Virus record (IMG/VR): IMGVR_UViG_3300017991_000287
Coordinates: 1 to 32,436 of that record
DNA length: 32,436 nucleotides
Direction: 5' to 3' (one strand)
DNA from: a virus
Shown: piece after piece, positions 12,848 to 21,265 of the stretch
How positions within the stretch are numbered: position 1 is the first letter of the stretch
Layout of the letters: each line of letters begins with the position of its first letter
Position numbers and translations under genes: made by a program
Notes under the pieces: generated by a model
Seen by the model: only the letters and a program-made list of their open reading frames with translations
The model's database searches: none
Told to the model about the DNA's origin: nothing

Positions 12848-14362
12848 TTATAGATTGATGGCCTTGTTTGTCACAAGCCCGCCAGAATAGTAGATGTAGT
12901 TTGTGATAGCCGTGCCGAAACCGTTAGTCTCCACGCCCGTATAGCCCGCTGAGAAGGCCGCACTAATCTCTCGCTGTACTTGACCTAGGTTGGGTGCGTT
13001 GGTGGCTGCTGTGGCGCTAAATACGTTCTTCACATGCATACCAGCGCCGCTTGAGTAGCCCAAGTCGAAAGCCCTGTTTTTGAAGTCGATGGCAACGTAT
13101 CCGGTATTTGTCCCGAAAAACGCAATAAAGCCGCCGTTGCTGTCTCTCAGCAGCGAAATAGAAGGCTCTTGGAAGGTTGTCTTGTCAACGTCTACATCAA
13201 TGTTGATGTTGTTGCCCTTATTGCCAATCGTAAACACAGAGCCGTCGCCAGTGATATCACCAACATTAGTGTATGAGTTTTGGCCGGCATTCCAGTCGCC
13301 AGACTGAGCCACGCTGCCATCTGCGTAGAATACGCCGCTTGTTGATGCTGCCGAAGCATTCTGGTCTACCACGCAGCCCTTGATGTCTATAACGCCATCA
13401 GTAGCGTCTGCAACCAACACCAGCCCGACAAATATTGCCTTGTTAGGTAAACTTGGAGCAGTTGCGGTTAGTGCGCCGGCCGTAGTTGCGGAAATATAGA
13501 GGTTGTCACCAACATTGAATGCGCTTGTATCTAAGCCGCGCACCTTGCCCGCCGTTGAGGATTTGCCCACCGCGCCCACGGCTATGTCCTCGGTGGCAAT
13601 GCCGTAGAAACGCTGCTCAGAGTCGGTGCCGTCGGCTATCATTGGCCGCACTTCAACATTGTCAGTTGGAGCATCAATCGCAATACCCACAAGCGCCTGA
13701 CCGTTGGTTATCACCAGCGCGGTGCCGTTAACTACGTTTTTGTGGAACTCTTGGCCCATCTGCAAGACTGCGCCATCGCAAACCAAGTCCAGCGTCTCGT
13801 CAACAGCATTCCATGATAGTGTCCCCTGCGTTCCAGTGCCGCCGCTAAACTGCATCTCGCCAACGTTGGATATCTTGTTGCTGCCCATGTCTACGTTTCC
13901 GAGCGGTGTAGACAAGTCAAGCGCCCCAGGTGCGCCTGCCGCTGTGCTAGCCACTATATTCCATTCGCCGCCGCCGCTGTAGTATATTCGCCCGCTTGCG
14001 TCACGCAACAGCACCGTGTACCACCAAGCGCCGTCGGTTGTGTTTGTGTTTGTGTCTGTAACATCGAAGTTGATAGTGAAATAGCCGCTTGCAGGGGTCA
14101 CGCTGGCATTGGCAACCGTGACAAAAGCCGCGTTGGTTGCGCTTGGCCCGCCGTAAAAGGTAGCTGTGTGGGTGGCTATGTTGGTGAAGAGCGCCCCACC
14201 CTGCCTGACGTAAACGCGCATTGACGGGTTAGCTCCCTGAAGCATTGTCAAAGCCTTCAGCTCGCGTTCAGGGTATTGCGTATCTACCCGCAGATCGTAT
14301 GTCTGCGCCTGTGTAGAGAGTGCCAGCAGCAAGCACGCGAAAAAGCTATTCAGTTTCTTCAT
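12848..14362 (-). CDS. Tail fibre-like protein with Sec signal peptide (504 aa)
   Basis: A 504-residue protein beginning MKKLNSFFACLLLALSTQAQ, a signal peptide with cleavage after TQA (residue 19). The ATG at 14362 is chosen over a TTG two codons upstream. Residues 20-130 resemble a baseplate-upper-protein-like domain (MRVYVRQGG, ATFYGGPSA, WWYTVLLRDASGRIYYSGGG). The middle contains phage-fibre phrases (TPLGNVDMGSNKISNVGEMQ, GKSSTAGKVRG, NVGDNLYISATTAGALTATA) and the C-terminus is Asn/Thr/Gly-rich beta. By content it is a receptor-binding or appendage protein; the export signal is unexpected for a virion part. Confidence 0.75.
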   Translation of the reverse strand: MKKLNSFFACLLLALSTQAQTYDLRVDTQYPERELKALTMLQGANPSMRVYVRQGGALFTNIATHTATFYGGPSATNAAFVTVANASVTPASGYFTINFDVTDTNTNTTDGAWWYTVLLRDASGRIYYSGGGEWNIVASTAAGAPGALDLSTPLGNVDMGSNKISNVGEMQFSGGTGTQGTLSWNAVDETLDLVCDGAVLQMGQEFHKNVVNGTALVITNGQALVGIAIDAPTDNVEVRPMIADGTDSEQRFYGIATEDIAVGAVGKSSTAGKVRGLDTSAFNVGDNLYISATTAGALTATAPSLPNKAIFVGLVLVADATDGVIDIKGCVVDQNASAASTSGVFYADGSVAQSGDWNAGQNSYTNVGDITGDGSVFTIGNKGNNINIDVDVDKTTFQEPSISLLRDSNGGFIAFFGTNTGYVAIDFKNRAFDLGYSSGAGMHVKNVFSATAATNAPNLGQVQREISAAFSAGYTGVETNGFGTAITNYIYYSGGLVTNKAINL

Positions 14363-14486
14363 TCTCAACCTTCTTTAGTTTCTTTCGCAAGGCTACCACT
14401 TCCCGCCTCATTATGTCAATTGCGTCTAGCCTATCAAGTATCATTGCCTTGACTTCGTTTACCTTTGTTTTTTTGTCGTCTGCCAT
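14346..14486 (-). CDS. Small coiled-coil protein (46 aa)
   Basis: A 46-residue, strongly charged helical protein: MADDKKTKVNEVKAMILDRL, then heptad-like I/L/V spacing through ALRKKLKKVENEE. AGGTGACAC precedes the ATG. It overlaps the start of the fibre-like gene by 17 nt. Possibly a small trimerising or chaperone-like partner of the adjacent tail proteins. No family recognised. Confidence 0.55.
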   Translation of the reverse strand: MADDKKTKVNEVKAMILDRLDAIDIMRREVVALRKKLKKVENEETE

Positions 14487-14493
14487 GTGTCAC

Positions 14494-15087
14494 CTACTTT
14501 TTGGTCTCTTCTCTGCTCCCTGGTGCGTTGATTTGTATGTGAAAGTCTGCCTCTATCAGATAAACTGCGCTGGAGTAATCATTAGCCACGCTGACATCGC
14601 GGGTCAGGCTGCAAATCAGCATATCGCTAACCCCATCGCTGCCAGCGCCACGGTTGCTGTACAATACCTGACCCAAGTCCATGAAAATATGGTCGTCGGC
14701 ACTATCATTTTGCACATCGCGGGTTGCGGTTAGCGTGGTTTCTGCTGGAAAGCTGCCGCCAATGCCTGCCCATGAGTAGGTCATATCAAACTTGACGTTC
14801 TCTGCACCAGCGCCCGCGCCAGAAGTCGGCAAAGTTATATGCACATGAAAGTCTAAATCCAGACCCATTACCAATCCATGCGGCATCTGTGCATTGAAAG
14901 AAACGCTGTTGTCCTGATTACTGGCAAATGATAGCACTATGCCGCCCTTGTAAGCCTGCTCGGTTGCTGGTTGGGCAGTGCCGACACGCAACGCATTGGC
15001 TGGAAACCGCAGGTCATCCCAATAGTAGGAATACTGCTGGAATCGCTCAATCTCTGGATGCCCGTTTGCGCGTCTGCCCCTGCTCAT
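14494..15087 (-). CDS. Phage structural protein, beta-rich (197 aa)
   Basis: A 197-residue protein with a basic N-terminus (MSRGRRANGHPEIERF) and a beta-rich body (LSFASNQDNSVSFNAQMPHG, LDLDFHVHITLPTSGAGAG). The style resembles jelly-roll-like appendage proteins placed next to tail-tip genes. Its start overlaps the stop of the 112-aa gene (ATGA). Probably part of the tail tip or fibre network; exact family not recognised. Confidence 0.65.
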   Translation of the reverse strand: MSRGRRANGHPEIERFQQYSYYWDDLRFPANALRVGTAQPATEQAYKGGIVLSFASNQDNSVSFNAQMPHGLVMGLDLDFHVHITLPTSGAGAGAENVKFDMTYSWAGIGGSFPAETTLTATRDVQNDSADDHIFMDLGQVLYSNRGAGSDGVSDMLICSLTRDVSVANDYSSAVYLIEADFHIQINAPGSREETKK

Positions 15088-15422
15088 TGTGACTCATCCC
15101 TCCAGTGGCTAACCCAATCAAGCTCGTTGGTGGTTACAGCGCCGCCAAGGTATATCTCAATGCGCTCGGTGGTGGAATCCAGCACCATCGGAAACGGGTT
15201 GCTCCAAGCATCGCCTGTCTGCATGGTTATCTTGTCCATTACGCGATCCGTAGGCCCGCCAGTGTCGTGCTTCTGAATAGTAACAACCGCCTCAACCGTG
15301 TCGTTGTTGAATATGTTGAAGCCGCCGATAGGAATAAGCCGGCTCGTGCTTGCCCCCGGCGAAGGTATCACTGTCACATCAGTCGTGCCGTTGCTCGTGC
15401 CGTCAGTGTTTGCCGCTGCCAT
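15084..15422 (-). CDS. Small structural protein (112 aa)
   Basis: A 112-residue protein, Ser/Thr/Gly-rich at the N-terminus and beta-rich in the middle (EAVVTIQKHD, ERIEIYLGGAVTTNELDWVS). It looks like a small virion or baseplate decoration protein. Two bases separate it from the large tail protein's stop, and it overlaps the next gene by 4 nt. No known family recognised. Confidence 0.6.
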   Translation of the reverse strand: MAAANTDGTSNGTTDVTVIPSPGASTSRLIPIGGFNIFNNDTVEAVVTIQKHDTGGPTDRVMDKITMQTGDAWSNPFPMVLDSTTERIEIYLGGAVTTNELDWVSHWRDESQ

Positions 15423-15424
15423 CG

Positions 15425-17530
15425 TCAGAATCCTTGTGCTATTAGGTTTTGAATGTGATCGGTGACTATGGTGCCAGTGAGCAGGTTGGTTTCGCTTATG
15501 ACAATCCCGCCACTAATGCCGTTTTCTGTGTCTATAACCCCGCTTATACCTCTGCGCTTGTAGACTTTCCCCGTGTCGGCGGTGTCTGCCAAATCAAAAT
15601 CACCGTTTCGGGCACCCCAATCGCCCCAAATCTGACGGTTGTCGTAGTCCATTGATAAGTTTGCAAAGCGGTCATAACATATCCGATCTTGCCAATTAAT
15701 CGAAGCGATATTGGTGTCATCATAAAGCTGACGATCCTTCCAACTTGCGGATATCTCTCCAGCATTGTCATAAAGCTCACGGTTGTGCCAATCTATTGAC
15801 TTCTCGTTTTCTTGCCCGTAGCAAGTCCTGGCGTTGCCGCTGCTCGTGTCGTCCCCCCATATTATCGAGGTATCACCGTCCTCGTCGTGCAGCTTTCTTG
15901 GTGTCGGGCTAATGCTCAAGTTGCCGCTGCCGTCCCCAATCACACCAGACATATTGTTGCGAGTTGCAGGCCCGTCGTGGCGTATGTACCTTGCAGGAAG
16001 CTGGTAGGTGTCGCTAGTGTCGCCCCCGACGCTATCACCATCGTGGTCATCATAGCTAAACCTGTGAGCCTCGTGGCTGTGGAGCTGCGAATCAATCCAG
16101 CCGCCCCAATCTGCGCTTGTGTCCATGTTTGCAGTGTCAATCACAAAGCTGTCAGTATTCACAGTCAGATTGTTGAGTTTGACGTACTTGACAGAGACAT
16201 TGCCGCTGGTGGTATCTTTCACCCGCGCAAGAAACTCAAACTTGGCGTCAATATCCTGCACTGCATCGCCGTTTAGCGAGCTGTCAACGTAGTTGGTATC
16301 GTTGAAGCGATAAACCTGCATCTCGCCTTGGTGCTCTGGCACGGTACTATCAGCATAGTGCAGGCTGTATCCGCGCCCCTGTGCGGTGTCTATCGCGTTG
16401 AGGTTGGCGTCAACGGCATCTGGCCGCGTGTAGTAGTCGATGATGGTGCCGCTGCGCTGTGCAGTGTAGCCAAGCACATAGAATACATTTGAGCCGCCAA
16501 AGGTGTTTAGCTCATAGGTGCCTAGCAAGTGCTGGCCGCCGCTGCCTCTGCCCGTCCAGTCGGTTGGCGTGTATTGTGTGTCGTCAGCCAGCTTGATGGC
16601 AAGGCTGTCTGGCACAAGCGCTTTCTCTGGAGTCGTTGACTGAGCCTGTGTGTCGTTTGGATTGACGGTTGCCCACACCTCACCCCTGCCGTAACTGGTA
16701 GCAGCAGCGTTTAGCGTGGTATCACCGAATGATGTTTGCGCCGATGTCAAAAAAGCTGAGTTGACCGCGCTTGGGAAGTATGCGTTGCCCTCCCCTACAA
16801 TCAGAGTTGGCTTGAATTGCCCACCGCTTAGGCTGTAGCTGATGTTTGGAACAAACCCATACTGGCTTGCGCTATCTGGAGTGCTGCCAAGCGCCAGCGT
16901 AGAGCCATCAATGCGCGGCCCTCTGTGCACCTGTGTGATCTGCGTTATCTCGCCAGACTCTAGTATCACTTCAGCAATTGGCAAATACTGACCGCCGCCG
17001 TCCGATCCTGCCGTGCCGTATGGCACCTTCTCGCTTGAGAATATGTATTCCAGACCATTGCCAAAAGTGCTTGTGCTATTCCAGTCTCCGCTTTCCGGTG
17101 ATAAGTCGGTGAAGCTGCCTGAGTATGTTGTGCCACCCGTGCCGAGACTCTCCTTCATCAGCACATAGATGTAAATGTTTCCGGTGTAGGTCGCACCAAC
17201 CGCGCCAAGAGTTATCACGTCACGCGGGTCGGTGCGCCAAGTAGCGATGGCCGGCAGCGTTGATCCGTTCCATATCTGGTTGCGTACCCATACGCCAGGC
17301 CGAATGATCACCTCTCTGGCACTGTACCGGATAACCTGAAACATATTGCTCAGGTAGCCAGACAAGCCTTCTTCATCCAGCACGATTGTCCAGAAGTTGC
17401 CATTGCGCTCAATATGCCCATTCCACACGTCCAGACGCCGCAGAATTTCGTCAACGTCGTTGTACCACTCCGCTGGTACTGCTGTCCCAGGCTCGCCCGG
17501 TCTAAACTTTCGTCTGCCTAGTGCGCCCAT
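15425..17530 (-). CDS. Large tail-tip/fibre protein with C-terminal repeats (701 aa)
   Basis: A 701-residue protein following the tape measure, where tail-tip or fibre proteins lie in siphoviruses. The N-terminus (GRRKFRPGEPGTAVPAEWYN) is typical of appendage proteins that attach to the tail. The middle has beta-rich phrases with Gly and Thr. At about residues 570-650 there are at least four repeats of about 17 residues built on (S/N)(I/A/L)xWxxRxxYD, for example SIDWHNRELYD, SASWKDRQLYD, SINWQDRICYD, SMDYDNRQIWG. Such repeats often form a triple beta-helix shaft. No lambda J-like central fibre is found, so this may be the main host-range protein. Confidence 0.75.
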   Translation of the reverse strand: MGALGRRKFRPGEPGTAVPAEWYNDVDEILRRLDVWNGHIERNGNFWTIVLDEEGLSGYLSNMFQVIRYSAREVIIRPGVWVRNQIWNGSTLPAIATWRTDPRDVITLGAVGATYTGNIYIYVLMKESLGTGGTTYSGSFTDLSPESGDWNSTSTFGNGLEYIFSSEKVPYGTAGSDGGGQYLPIAEVILESGEITQITQVHRGPRIDGSTLALGSTPDSASQYGFVPNISYSLSGGQFKPTLIVGEGNAYFPSAVNSAFLTSAQTSFGDTTLNAAATSYGRGEVWATVNPNDTQAQSTTPEKALVPDSLAIKLADDTQYTPTDWTGRGSGGQHLLGTYELNTFGGSNVFYVLGYTAQRSGTIIDYYTRPDAVDANLNAIDTAQGRGYSLHYADSTVPEHQGEMQVYRFNDTNYVDSSLNGDAVQDIDAKFEFLARVKDTTSGNVSVKYVKLNNLTVNTDSFVIDTANMDTSADWGGWIDSQLHSHEAHRFSYDDHDGDSVGGDTSDTYQLPARYIRHDGPATRNNMSGVIGDGSGNLSISPTPRKLHDEDGDTSIIWGDDTSSGNARTCYGQENEKSIDWHNRELYDNAGEISASWKDRQLYDDTNIASINWQDRICYDRFANLSMDYDNRQIWGDWGARNGDFDLADTADTGKVYKRRGISGVIDTENGISGGIVISETNLLTGTIVTDHIQNLIAQGF

Positions 17531-17839
17531 TTATGTCTCCAGCGTATAGCTATCGTATGAATCAACGTCTTGCACAAACTTGTAACCATCACAGAATCGG
17601 GACGCTTCAATCGCTCTAACTCTTGAGTTGGCATCACCAGCATGGCAGTCAACGGCATTGCTTGCGGCGTCCTGAGTCACAGCAACCCACTCACGAGTCA
17701 GGATGGTGCGCGTGCGTGTGTATGTGCCGATAGGGAAAAAGTAAACACGCTCTTCGATTGCCTGCTTGTCAATCAGGATGCTATTACCCGTTTGCAAGAC
17801 GCCGCCGCTCGTTATCCATGATGTGTCTCTCAGTGCCAT
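17531..17839 (-). CDS. Small tail-region protein (102 aa)
   Basis: A 102-residue protein (MALRDTSWITSGGVLQTGNS) of beta-rich character with two late Cys. It lies between the tape measure and the large tail protein, directly abutting the latter's start, so a tail-tip or hub role is inferred. No family recognised. Confidence 0.65.
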   Translation of the reverse strand: MALRDTSWITSGGVLQTGNSILIDKQAIEERVYFFPIGTYTRTRTILTREWVAVTQDAASNAVDCHAGDANSRVRAIEASRFCDGYKFVQDVDSYDSYTLET

Positions 17840-17846
17840 CGTTGCC

Positions 17847-19811
17847 TCACTTCAATGCTAGCAGAGTGTTGATATTCTTGCGAATCTCTTTCAGCTCGGT
17901 TACCTGGTCGCGCTGTAGCTTCTCAAGCTCCTTGTCAGCCTCTTTCATGTTCTGAACTGCTTCCATCCTGAACATTGCCGCTAGCTTAGCTTTGGCCTGT
18001 GCTTCTTCTACAGCCTCCGCAGCCTCTAGCTTTTTCAGATCGTCTTCTGCCAAGCCCTCCCTGCCACGAATTTTGACCTTTCTCTTGATTCTTGCGATAT
18101 CTTCCTGGTCTTTTTTCTCCTGATTGGCTATTGCTTCTTTTGCCTTCGCCTCTTTGATAAAGTCGGCAATGCTTTTCCGAGCCAGTTCCTCATTCTCTGC
18201 TGCTAGTTCATTTATATTATCAAGCGCGTTCTGGTGTATTTCCCTCTGTCTTTCAGCCTTTTCACGCGCAACATCCTTTACTAGCTTGGCCTCTTTCTTT
18301 CGCAGCTCTTCAATCTGCTTTTCCCGCTCGGCCTTCTCAAGCCTAGCATTGGCTGCGGCCAGCTTCCTTTGCGCGTCGGCTGTTTCTGCAATCGCCTTGT
18401 CTCTAAATGACGCTAGCTCTTCTTGGTTTTTCTTCTCTTCATCAAAACCACTAGAATCAACCTCTACAGGCTCGGATGGGGTTTCAACCATTGTGCTACG
18501 GGCAGCACCGATTGCCTTTTCCCTAAAACGCTCTTTTACCTGAAGCTCTTTCTCTGCCAATGCCACAAGCTGCTTCTCAGCGTCAATCGCATCGTCCCTG
18601 CGGCCATCCTTGCGAGCCTTGTTTACCTCTGCTATCAGGTCTTTCTCTTCTTCAGCTAGCTCCTGTAGCGCCTGCTCGCGCTTCTGCTTCTCTGCTTCAA
18701 AGCTCATCTCCTGCGAGCGCCGCGTGATGCTTTCAACTATGTCAACCTCTATAGAAGGCTGATTCTCTCTGTCCTTCCTGACTTCATCCTCTTTAGCCGC
18801 TACTTCTTCTATTGCGCCCTGCTCGCGCTTTATAGCTTCCTGCTTGGCTTTCCATTCTGCTTCAATGTTAGCCATTCGCTTCTTGTGGCGATCTTCCTCT
18901 ATCTCAACAGCCTTCTTCCAAGCGCCAACAATCGGCATACCCGACTCGGTGCCAGCAAAAAATGCACCTAGCACCCTGAAGAAGTCGCCTGTTTTTTTGA
19001 TACTTGCATTGAGTTTAGCCAGCTCATTGACTCCGTCGCGTGCCCACCGCGCAACATCACCGCCAGTCGTCAGCTCTTTTATCTTGTTGCTTATGTTTGC
19101 GAGCACACCAGCAAGGTCGTCGCCGCCAACTATCGTCTTGCCTATTTCCTCTAGAGCATCGCCTATGCGCCCCTTCAGCTCTTCCCACCTGCCCGCTGTG
19201 GTTGCCAGCTCGTCTGACTGCTGCTTGTAGCCCTTGGCAACAAACTCTGCGAATATAGCCGCCTTTTCCTGCTCTGAGTTGGCGTCACGCAATGCTGGTA
19301 TGTACCGCGTCAGCATACTGAAGTTGCCAGCAAACGCAGCCGACACTGCACGGGTAGCGGTTGCGCCCTCAAGCCCTGCTGACTTCAAAGCGACTACGGC
19401 CTTGGCTGCTGATTCTAGCTGAGTCTCAAGCACACCTAGCGTGCGTAGCTGGGCAAGGTTGGCTATCGTTGCCTCGTCAGCCACGCCTGTCTCATCCTGA
19501 ATCGCGGAGGCAAGCGCCTTGTACTTGGGCATCAGTGCGTCAACGGCCTCACCGTTAGCCCTGAATGCGGCTGCTAGCTGGCGCTCGGCCTGCTCCTGTT
19601 TGGCAAATGCACGAATGGAAACAGCCGCAGCTCCGACAATAGCCCCGCCAATGCCGACAATAGCCCGACTGGTAGCACGCGCAAAGTTGCCGATCCGCTT
19701 GAACCCGGCCACTATCTGCTTACGCATTCGCTGGAATGAGCGTTGTACCGCCTTGATTCCAGCCTTGACCGCGTTCTCCGCCTGTATCCGAATGCTTAGC
19801 TTTTCAGCCAT
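17847..19811 (-). CDS. Tail tape measure protein (654 aa)
   Basis: A 654-residue tape measure. It has a basic helical N-terminus (KAVQRSFQRMRKQIVAGFKR), a hydrophobic Gly/Ala segment (about 50-65, AIVGIGGAIVGAAAVSI) and a TP901-like domain with alternating ALRDA/ATTAGRWEELKGRIGDALEE (to about residue 220). The C-terminal 300 residues are a long charged coiled coil rich in Glu, Lys, Ala and Arg. Length sets tail length in siphoviruses; at about 0.15 nm per residue this predicts a tail of roughly 100 nm. The start overlaps the upstream gene by 8 nt. Confidence 0.85.
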   Translation of the reverse strand: MAEKLSIRIQAENAVKAGIKAVQRSFQRMRKQIVAGFKRIGNFARATSRAIVGIGGAIVGAAAVSIRAFAKQEQAERQLAAAFRANGEAVDALMPKYKALASAIQDETGVADEATIANLAQLRTLGVLETQLESAAKAVVALKSAGLEGATATRAVSAAFAGNFSMLTRYIPALRDANSEQEKAAIFAEFVAKGYKQQSDELATTAGRWEELKGRIGDALEEIGKTIVGGDDLAGVLANISNKIKELTTGGDVARWARDGVNELAKLNASIKKTGDFFRVLGAFFAGTESGMPIVGAWKKAVEIEEDRHKKRMANIEAEWKAKQEAIKREQGAIEEVAAKEDEVRKDRENQPSIEVDIVESITRRSQEMSFEAEKQKREQALQELAEEEKDLIAEVNKARKDGRRDDAIDAEKQLVALAEKELQVKERFREKAIGAARSTMVETPSEPVEVDSSGFDEEKKNQEELASFRDKAIAETADAQRKLAAANARLEKAEREKQIEELRKKEAKLVKDVAREKAERQREIHQNALDNINELAAENEELARKSIADFIKEAKAKEAIANQEKKDQEDIARIKRKVKIRGREGLAEDDLKKLEAAEAVEEAQAKAKLAAMFRMEAVQNMKEADKELEKLQRDQVTELKEIRKNINTLLALK

Positions 19812-20505
19812 TGTGCCGCTTCCTTATCTCTATCGCTGCAATACCCAAGTTGCGCTGTGCTACGATGCAAGGGTCGTTGGGGTCTTTAACGCCCTCACTC
19901 GCCTCGTGCTGTTGGCAAATCACATCTATCATCTTGAGACAATACCGCTGGCTCACCTGGCGCATCCACACATCTGGATCGCCGTGCACCTTGGCGGTTA
20001 GCCACTGCACCAGCTCTTCATACCCGCCGCCGCTGGTATCGCCGTCATCTTCTTTTGGGCGCAAGTCTTGGTTGTCGTCCTTGAGCACCTCGGCAACAGC
20101 CATATTCAGTTCGCCCACGGTGCAGTCTATACACTTCCACCAAGCCCGCACCCGCTCCTTGGCTGTACGGTAGTCGGAAAGCTCGTCAAATGCGCCCTGC
20201 TGCCGGCCATGTGCCAGCGCATAGGCTAACACCGCGTGCTCAAGCTCGCCGTCACCGTCAAACCATGTAACGGCTTCTGTATACCAGCAAGACGCAGCTA
20301 CGGTGAAAGGCCAAAGCCACTGACTACCAAGCCGCACCGGGCGGCCCGCAGGTATCTCACTGCGAGCGCCCGGCTGGTCAACTTTGCGCGCTAGATCGTT
20401 TAGCCAGATCGTTTCATCAAGAGTCGGGGCAATCCCCGCATCCTTCAGACTCGCTATCTCCGCTTCCGCTAACGGGTGCAACAGGTTCTCTGGCATTAAG
20501 CTCAT
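19804..20505 (-). CDS. Protein in tail-assembly-chaperone position (233 aa)
   Basis: A 233-residue helical protein between the putative major tail protein and the tape measure, where lambda G/GT tail chaperones are found. It contains RPVRLGSQWLWPFTVAASCW (about 55-74) and an acidic Gly-rich linker (EDDGDTSGGGYEEL). A 52-aa ORF overlaps its first 89 nt in another frame, echoing the G/GT layout. Start at 20505 is supported only weakly (AAGGCGA). A tail assembly role is inferred from position, not from homology. Confidence 0.6.
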   Translation of the reverse strand: MSLMPENLLHPLAEAEIASLKDAGIAPTLDETIWLNDLARKVDQPGARSEIPAGRPVRLGSQWLWPFTVAASCWYTEAVTWFDGDGELEHAVLAYALAHGRQQGAFDELSDYRTAKERVRAWWKCIDCTVGELNMAVAEVLKDDNQDLRPKEDDGDTSGGGYEELVQWLTAKVHGDPDVWMRQVSQRYCLKMIDVICQQHEASEGVKDPNDPCIVAQRNLGIAAIEIRKRHNG

Positions 20506-20575
20506 TCGCCTTGGCTTCCATCTGTTTTTTCTTGCGCGGCCCTATAACTATCGGGTTTGTGATGATCTCTTTCAT
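20417..20575 (-). CDS. Small overlapping ORF upstream of tail chaperone (52 aa)
   Basis: A 52-residue ORF, MKEIITNPIVIGPRKKKQME at its start and acidic and Cys-containing at its end (SGDSESEGCGDCPDS). It lies just after the major tail protein and overlaps the 233-aa gene by 89 nt. A run of six A (20530-20525, read as AAG AAA AAA CAG) occurs before the overlap; a -2 or +1 slip there would fuse it to the 233-aa frame. The ribosome site is weak (TAGGCT). Either an independent gene or a lambda-G-like partner made by frameshifting. Confidence 0.4.
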   Translation of the reverse strand: MKEIITNPIVIGPRKKKQMEAKANELNAREPVAPVSGSGDSESEGCGDCPDS

Positions 20576-20578
20576 AGC

Positions 20579-21265
20579 CTACATCTTGGTGAGGTTTTTG
20601 AATACCGTGATCGCACCAGTCTCGTAAGCGGTATTCTCTTCGTTTCCGCTAGTGCCCGCGCTCTTTTCCCAGCCGGTATCCTTAGATGCACCAGGTGCGC
20701 CAGCGCAACCAACCAAGTCAGTAGTCGCCTCAACACGCCCGCCGTACACGTTCATGCAGGCAGTAGCGCCCTGAGAGTCTGCTACCTTGGCAACGCTAAC
20801 AGAAGCAGTTGCGCTTGAGCCTGTGACCTTTGTGTTGGTGTCTGCCGTTGCGCCGATAGCTGTGGCCTTGCGGTCGCCACTGATTTCCAAGTCAGACGGG
20901 TCGTACTTTTCCATCGTAGTATCAGCCACGCCATGTGCGAATTCGCCGCTAATCGTAATCGTCGGGCGCTCGGTGTTGCTAGTTCCTACCTCAATGCTGG
21001 TGATAACATTGCCGCCGATAACCTTGCCAAGCCTGAAGTCGGAACCGGATGCCGTATCGTAAAATACGATATTGCCAGTTCCGCAACGCTGGTATGTCGC
21101 GCTGACAGTCTTGTTGGCCGTGTCGTAAACGGTGCTGGCGCTAACATCGCCATTGCTGTCCAAGCACTGCGCCTCGCCACCAACGCTCGGCTCCTCAGAG
21201 CTGCTCTGTATCTGGTTTTTCGTATCCGCGAAACTCCACGGATCGGTTGCTACTCCGTAACTCAT
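20579..21265 (-). CDS. Putative major tail protein (228 aa)
   Basis: A 228-residue beta-rich protein, Thr/Ser/Gly-rich (MSYGVATDPWSFADTKNQIQ at the start, then TVYDTANKTVSATYQRCG and ITSIEVGTSNTERPTITISG), in the slot just upstream of the tape measure where major tail tube proteins lie. Its start overlaps the stop of the sulfotransferase-like gene (ATGA). No database comparison was possible; the call rests on position, size and composition. Confidence 0.65.
   Translation of the reverse strand: MSYGVATDPWSFADTKNQIQSSSEEPSVGGEAQCLDSNGDVSASTVYDTANKTVSATYQRCGTGNIVFYDTASGSDFRLGKVIGGNVITSIEVGTSNTERPTITISGEFAHGVADTTMEKYDPSDLEISGDRKATAIGATADTNTKVTGSSATASVSVAKVADSQGATACMNVYGGRVEATTDLVGCAGAPGASKDTGWEKSAGTSGNEENTAYETGAITVFKNLTKM

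Noticed and set aside
18124-18543. Plus-strand Ser/Ala-rich frame
   Set aside because: Shadow of the tape measure's coiled-coil region, with no ribosome site and a low-complexity product.
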